From Micromussa lordhowensis (Eukaryota > Cnidaria > Anthozoa > Scleractinia > Lobophylliidae), in assembly GCA_964020085.1 (NCBI GenBank), contig OZ026596.1, positions 46,881,803 through 46,945,802 of the forward strand: 64,000 nucleotides of DNA, read 5' to 3'. Below, piece by piece: positions 60,062 to 64,000 of the stretch (the first letter of the stretch is position 1; every line of letters starts with the position of its first letter). The notes below the pieces were generated by a model. It was not told the DNA's origin and made no database searches. It was given only the letters and a program-made list of their open reading frames with translations. Made by a program: the position numbers and the translations under genes.

Positions 60062-61669
60062 ATGATGAATCGAAGCAACAACAATAGTAGGCGAGTTTAC
60101 GTCGGAAACTTGCCTTCTAACGTAGACGAAAGAGATTTGGAAGATATCTTTTACAAATACGGAGAAATTGCCGACGTTGACTTGAAAATTCCACGGTATG
60201 GGACTGGAGGCACACCGTTTGCTTTTGTCGAATTTAATGACCCAAGGTAAGAAAGGAGTTCTTTAACTGTCGCTCAACCCGAATGTTATATTAAACTAGT
60301 GTGTTTGGTTGTAACTCTCTTTGGTGTTTTGTACTTGTTTGTCAATTTTTCTTCGGTTTTCTTCGAGCGGCGTCGTTTCAATCTCGGTCTTGTTTCGCTT
60401 TCTTGACGTTAATCCATCTCATCCTGATACATAATAGCGCAAAGAACTGGCTTGTGTGCTTGTGAGAAAAGCTTCTATCTCAGAAAAGCCCTAATTCGTC
60501 ATATTTATGGATTTGTTCTTTTCTCGGCATTCAGCATTCGTCATTTCAATTTTTTGCGCAACTGTGACGGAACAATCAGATGAATAGATTCAGCATTTCC
60601 AAGCTTGTGTATTGTGTCCACCTTTTTTTGCGTTTCGATCGGAAGAGTTTAGTTTCTTGCGAAGAAATTTCTGAAGTTTCTTTCTTGGAAAGATTCGGTT
60701 TCAAAGCTCTTAACATTGAATGGCATGAAAAATTTATGTGTATTAAACAGCCATGATGGGATTTGCCACCTGTCAGCACCACTTTGGCTTGTAACTTAAA
60801 TTTCACTGCAAAACACTCCTTGTATTTTCGTTTTCTTTTCACTTCTTCTACTTGAGTTTCTTTAGCCTGTTTTTAATTTTTGTACACCAACTTCACTTCT
60901 AAAAGGAATAAAATGTTTATTACCTTTCAGAGATGCTGAAGATGCAGTCCGAGGCAGAGATGGATATGAATTTGATGGTCAGAGGATTCGGGTAGAGTTC
61001 CCACGTGGTGGACGTGGAGGTGGCCGATCTGGTGGAGGTGGAGGGTTTGGCGGTGGTGGCTTTGGTGGTGGTGGTGGTGGCGGCGGCGGCGGTGGTGGTG
61101 GACGTGGTCCTCCTCCACGGCGCTCCGAGTACCGTGTCTTAGTCTCTGGACTGCCTCCCACTGGTAGCTGGCAGGATCTCAAGGACCATATGCGAGATGC
61201 AGGTGATGTTCAGTTTACTGACGTTTTCAAAGATGGAACTGGTATTGTGGAATACTCTCGTTATGAAGACATGAAATATGCCCTGAAACATCTTGATGAC
61301 TCCAAGTTCCGTTCTCATGAGGTAACACTAACTATTCAGTGGCGAAAATAGTTTATTGAGGCCATTCCATTCAGTTTTTTCATTAAAAAATAATTTTCTT
61401 ACATTTTGTCTTTTCTTCCTGTTATCATACAGGGTGAAGTTGCATTCATTCGTGTAAAACAAGACAATCCTGGTGGAGGTCGCGGGTCACGAAGCAGAAG
61501 TCGGTCACGCTCACGAAGCAGATCCCCAAGAAAGAAGTCCCATTCCCGCTCCCGCAGCCCTCGCCGATCATATTCACCAAAGAAATCCAAGTCCCCTTCC
61601 AGATCACCAAAGAGGCGAAGATCTGCCTCTCCAAGGCGTTCCAAATCTCGTTCACGTTCACGTTCATAG
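60062..61669 (+). CDS. SRSF1: SR-family splicing factor, SRSF1 (SF2/ASF) type (three exons)
   Basis: Exons 60062-60246, 60931-61321 and 61433-61669 join in phase to 270 residues (human SRSF1 248). RRM1 spans about 11-86, with RNP2 VYVGNL (12-17) and RNP1 TPFAFVEF (51-58). A glycine-rich linker follows at about 88-121, including 13 consecutive glycines (107-119). The pseudo-RRM2 has the SRSF1/SRSF9 signature SWQDLKD at 141-147. The C-terminal RS domain (about 200-270) is [14 protein letters not shown] with SPK/SPRR repeats. SRSF1 binds exonic enhancers, recruits U1 snRNP and U2AF, and is phosphorylated by SRPK and CLK kinases. The presence of an RS domain and the SWQDLKD motif favour SRSF1 over SRSF4-type proteins. 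Two adjacent ATGs (60062 and 60065) could both serve as start. AATAAA occurs at 62990. Confidence 0.96.
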
Positions 61670-63776
61670 ACATTTCTATCACATTTCTGTGATGTCTAAT
61701 TGTGTTGTTTTGAAGTAAAAGAAAGACCTAAATAGTGACGTCTTAGCTGTAACAAAAGATAACTTTTTATTTCTGTATTTTGTGTAGTCAGACACATCTT
61801 TTACTCTTCCATGATATCATTTTCAGGGCTGCACAAGCAATTTGTGATATTGGAAAGGAAAGCTAGGAAAGAAAAGAACAGTAGATGTTTCTGCACTTAA
61901 CTTGCTAAGGAAATCAGAAACTGGATAAGGAACCAGTGGATTAAAATACCCTCTGGGAACAATAGCATCAATTGGACATAGGACATTTTCTTTGGATATC
62001 ATGGTATGCATGGTTTCTCAATTATGATGATAAACCTACATCAGAAATTGACACTTTTTTAAAGACTGCAGATGGTAGTTATGTTAAGGGGCACCCATTT
62101 ACAGAAGTTTAAGTTCCATTTAATTAAGACAATGCATTTTTCATTTTAATTTGATTTTGATGTGTGCATAATAGTAAAATACTGTTTCTGCAAGCAAGAA
62201 TTAAAGAATAGTTCAAGTCTTAATTCTTTGGCTTATTACTGTATGATTGTCAGCACTTTGCTGAAAGGCAAACAGCATTTCTGCATTTTTTCCTCCTAAG
62301 CATGCTGTGTTGTTTAAAACTGAAAAATTATTGACAAGTTGACTTTTTATAATCCTGTGACAGATCTAAAGCTGTCTGGAGGAGACCGGATCCTCTCATG
62401 TCAGTGATCACGGAATAGCATAGGAACTGGAGGTCAGCTCCAGTACAGTTTTGGGACAGAACATTGGAAACAATCAGGAGTCAATTTTTTGGAACTCATT
62501 CATTCACCAGGATAGGATTTGGAAGTTAACTCTTTTGGCAGTTGCCAACATTTTTGGAGGAAAATCAGAGTTTTGGATGGAGGAAAAGCAATCACTATCT
62601 TTCAAATATTATGGTCTCTCAAAGTACTCTTCCATGGAGGGTAGCCTCAATGTGGTATGACGTTTTACAAGTTCAGTTTATTAAAATTTCCAATTAAATC
62701 AAACGGCCCATCCAAAACATATCCCTGAGGAAAAAATTGGCAGTTTATACCTTCCAGTATCAGGACTTTCCCCCAGTTTGTGCTTCATAAGGAAGGGTAG
62801 CCATCTATTGCTTGCTTTCTTTCACCATGTTGCGTGTGTTTTTACTAACATTTTTGCTTCAGGAACAACTCGGTTTACTGGATTTGTTTGGAGAAAACAA
62901 ATGAAGGGATCAGGGATGTAAAGTAACCAGTTGACAAGTATTCCGTCAGAGTCATGGCATATACATACATGACTATTGTTTACTGATTGAATAAAAATTA
63001 GTATGGAATTAAAGTGTTGACGTTAGAATGTCCAATCCTTGTCATGGTGCCTTGTTGTCCATATGGGTTGGGGATTTCAGTGCAGCTAGCAATACCCAGT
63101 TCAAGATGGATCAACAACAGCGTCCATTTGCTGCAAAAATGTGTTCAGATATTTTGTCTGGACATTTTTTGTTTGGAGAAGTGAACTTCCAAGAGTAAAG
63201 TTCAAGGTAAACAATGAGCTTTGGGGAACAGAAAATGTCCAAGGACAAATATGCTTGCATATTTACATGTCAATGGACACTATTGTGTTAAGTAAATATT
63301 TTTGCAACACCCATTCTTTGAAAGTCTCTTGCCATGCAGATGTACATGTAACTTATGTACCATCTTCAGAGAGTCTGATCAATAGGGATATTAAACAATT
63401 AGAAGTAGACCAACAAATACCGTTTCTTTAACTAATTTTTTTTAAAGTACCTCTTAGTCGGCGTGTTGGACTATTTATTTACCAAATCTGTTTCGTAGAG
63501 CACGAATAACGCGCAAAACGAGTACAAATATCACAACCTTGGCAAGTTAAAATTTGGGGGAAAAAATCGAATTTTTAGTCGTTTGTATTTACACTCGCCC
63601 TACGGGCTCGTCAAAATACGGGACAACTCGTAAAAATTACCCAGTGATACTTCACACCAAAACGTCAAATAGACCCTAATAAGAGATATGTATTCCATGG
63701 CGGGCGATGTATGCATTTCGGGCCAATCGGATCGAAGCTACTATGAACAACCAATCCTAAAGCACACCTCCGCAAG
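61670..63776. other. SRSF1 3' UTR and intergenic sequence
   Basis: The first 1.3 kb to the AATAAA at 62990 may be 3' UTR. Nothing else is supported. Around 63460-63660 AT-rich sequence with short self-complementary strings (ACTCGCCCTACGGGCTCGT) may be another repeat. Confidence 0.4.
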
Positions 63777-63944
63777 ATGGCGGATAAATCAGTGTCCTTT
63801 CGTGTTGTTTTACCCAGGATTATGATCACGGGAATTGAAACTATGACCCTGAGAAAAGGTGTTCAAAAATGGATTTCTACTGTGCAAATACCAACAGAAA
63901 TCACTCGAAGCATTGAAGTGCCAACCCATGCTGACGTCAGCTGA
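63777..63944 (+). other. Short frame near the right edge, possible exon
   Basis: AAGATGGCGGATAAATC is a good initiation context and opens a 55-residue frame (MADKSVSFRVVLPRIMITGI...). No family is recognised. The string GGATTATGATCACGGGAATTGAA recurs in altered form at 63972-63994. It could be a first exon cut by the window or part of a repeat. Confidence 0.25.
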
Positions 63945-64000
63945 ACAGTGCTTTGGCAATGTTTCACGCCGGATTATTATGACGGGAATTGAATGTATAA

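Noticed and set aside
60927..61682. Histidine/proline-rich and acidic minus-strand frames opposite SRSF1
   Set aside because: They arise from the complement of the glycine linker and the RS-domain repeats; SRSF1 on the plus strand explains the region.

Overview
This window is animal nuclear DNA, most likely from an anthozoan cnidarian such as a stony coral. The evidence is AT-rich sequence, compact multi-exon genes with GT/AG introns, six recognisable metazoan housekeeping protein families, and a dense, nested population of small inverted-repeat elements, tRNA-derived SINEs, LINE 3' fragments and Penelope-like retroelements. The species cannot be fixed from the sequence alone.

Gene layout, left to right. 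(1) PRKRIP1-like double-stranded-RNA/spliceosome-associated protein, + strand, 756-4287. (2) C1QBP/p32-type mitochondrial matrix protein, - strand, 5649-12637, convergent with PRKRIP1. (3) Protein phosphatase 1 catalytic subunit, + strand, 18194-26922; its 5.7-kb fifth intron contains an almost full-length antisense LINE. (4) A 943-residue ankyrin-repeat protein of unrecognised subfamily, - strand, 34620-46228. (5) COQ5, the mitochondrial ubiquinone C-methyltransferase, + strand, 46483-53840. Its start codon lies about 254 bp from that of the ankyrin gene in a head-to-head arrangement. (6) and (7) Two tandem LC8 dynein light chain genes, - strand, 55947-56216 and 58480-58749. (8) An SRSF1-type splicing factor, + strand, 60062-61669. 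Exons were joined by hand from reading frame, splice-site consensus and phase. Each joined frame is open from start to stop and close to its family's usual length.

The genes form no pathway and look like an ordinary stretch of mixed housekeeping loci. Loose pairings can be noted: C1QBP and COQ5 act in mitochondria, PRKRIP1 and SRSF1 in splicing.

Introns and intergenic DNA are largely mobile-element debris. Identified are a 5-6 copy MITE-like family with AACAATTATTCC ends, three SINE copies (one with a clear target-site duplication), two Penelope-like copies, four LINE pieces, two TTAA-flanked elements that share one target site, a Tc1/mariner-like TA-flanked element, and about 20 further inverted-repeat elements. 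Several insertions are nested.

The most unusual signals are: a near-identical 119-bp tract between the two LC8 genes and a shared 15-bp upstream motif; a 493-bp foldback element built from GATAGT-rich units; a near-perfect 170-bp hairpin in a COQ5 intron; short hammerhead-ribozyme-like motifs scattered in Penelope-type sequence; and an unexplained candidate terminal exon in the last COQ5 intron. I found no gene cluster that amounts to a new biochemical system.
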